Assembly: GCF_035440685.1 (NCBI RefSeq)
Contig: NZ_DAORMW010000010.1
From: Accumulibacter appositus
GTDB lineage: Bacteria > Pseudomonadota > Gammaproteobacteria > Burkholderiales > Rhodocyclaceae
Length of the DNA stretch: 64,000 nucleotides
Strand: one strand, 5' to 3'
Numbering within the stretch: the first letter of the stretch is position 1
The DNA itself: not shown here
Content: more model-generated notes on this DNA
Told to the model about the DNA's origin: nothing
The model's input: the letters and a program-made list of their open reading frames with translations, nothing else
Databases searched by the model: none

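Overview
The window is GC-rich, densely packed DNA that looks like a betaproteobacterial chromosome. The evidence is the smpB / ratA-rnfH / DUF4124 / guaB-guaA cluster, an lldEFG-type L-lactate operon, and a PEP-CTERM protein. A Rhodocyclales member (for example the Candidatus Accumulibacter lineage) is my best guess, but this is inference and no rRNA or marker search was possible. I saw no rRNA, tRNA, CRISPR array, complete insertion sequence or phage.

Layout. 1-7.1 kb holds the tail of a Bcr/CflA efflux pump, a ClpX-like AAA+ ATPase without its N-terminal zinc domain plus a membrane-anchored alpha/beta hydrolase, an nfeD-slipin membrane pair (minus strand), and a metallo-beta-lactamase/rhodanese fusion followed by a 1-Cys peroxiredoxin. 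7.2-10.5 kb is a minus-strand PhnD-PhnC-PhnE type oxyanion ABC importer with a fused permease. 10.6-18.3 kb is an acidic amino-acid/dicarboxylate block: DAACS symporter plus tandem Asp/Glu racemase (minus), a divergent LysR regulator and aspartase (plus), and an SLC13-type carrier with RCK_C domains. 18.3-19 kb is mobile-element debris: a frameshifted IS91-type transposase remnant and one of two copies of a dispersed palindromic repeat of about 120 bp. 19.5-23.4 kb is the L-lactate oxidation operon with its divergent FadR-type regulator and two matching operator-like sites. 23.5-28.8 kb is housekeeping: smpB, ratA, rnfH, guaB, guaA and two small unknowns.

From 28.8 kb to the right edge the window is a surface/exoprotein locus. 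A small PEP-CTERM protein with a cohesin-like domain precedes one enormous minus-strand gene that stays open from 29,670 to the last base (more than 34.3 kb, more than 11,430 codons, 5' end missing). Reading from its N-terminal side it carries a pre-peptidase-like segment, CARDB-like repeats, a LamG domain, a long second CARDB array, TIG and beta-propeller segments, nine He_PIG-type repeats, an RHS/YD-like core, a dockerin, Big_2 domains, a second propeller, a peptidoglycan-binding-like region with LAS/M74 peptidase motifs, a matrixin-type zinc-protease motif, about 21 tandem-95 (cadherin-like) repeats and a cohesin-dockerin-cohesin C-terminus. It is the most unusual object in the window.

How the genes work together: lactate is oxidised by LldEFG; aspartate enters through the DAACS carrier, is racemised and then deaminated by AspA to fumarate; C4-dicarboxylates may move through the SLC13 carrier. 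The giant protein and the small PEP-CTERM protein probably act outside the cell, in adhesion or matrix building, with possible wall-cleaving activity.
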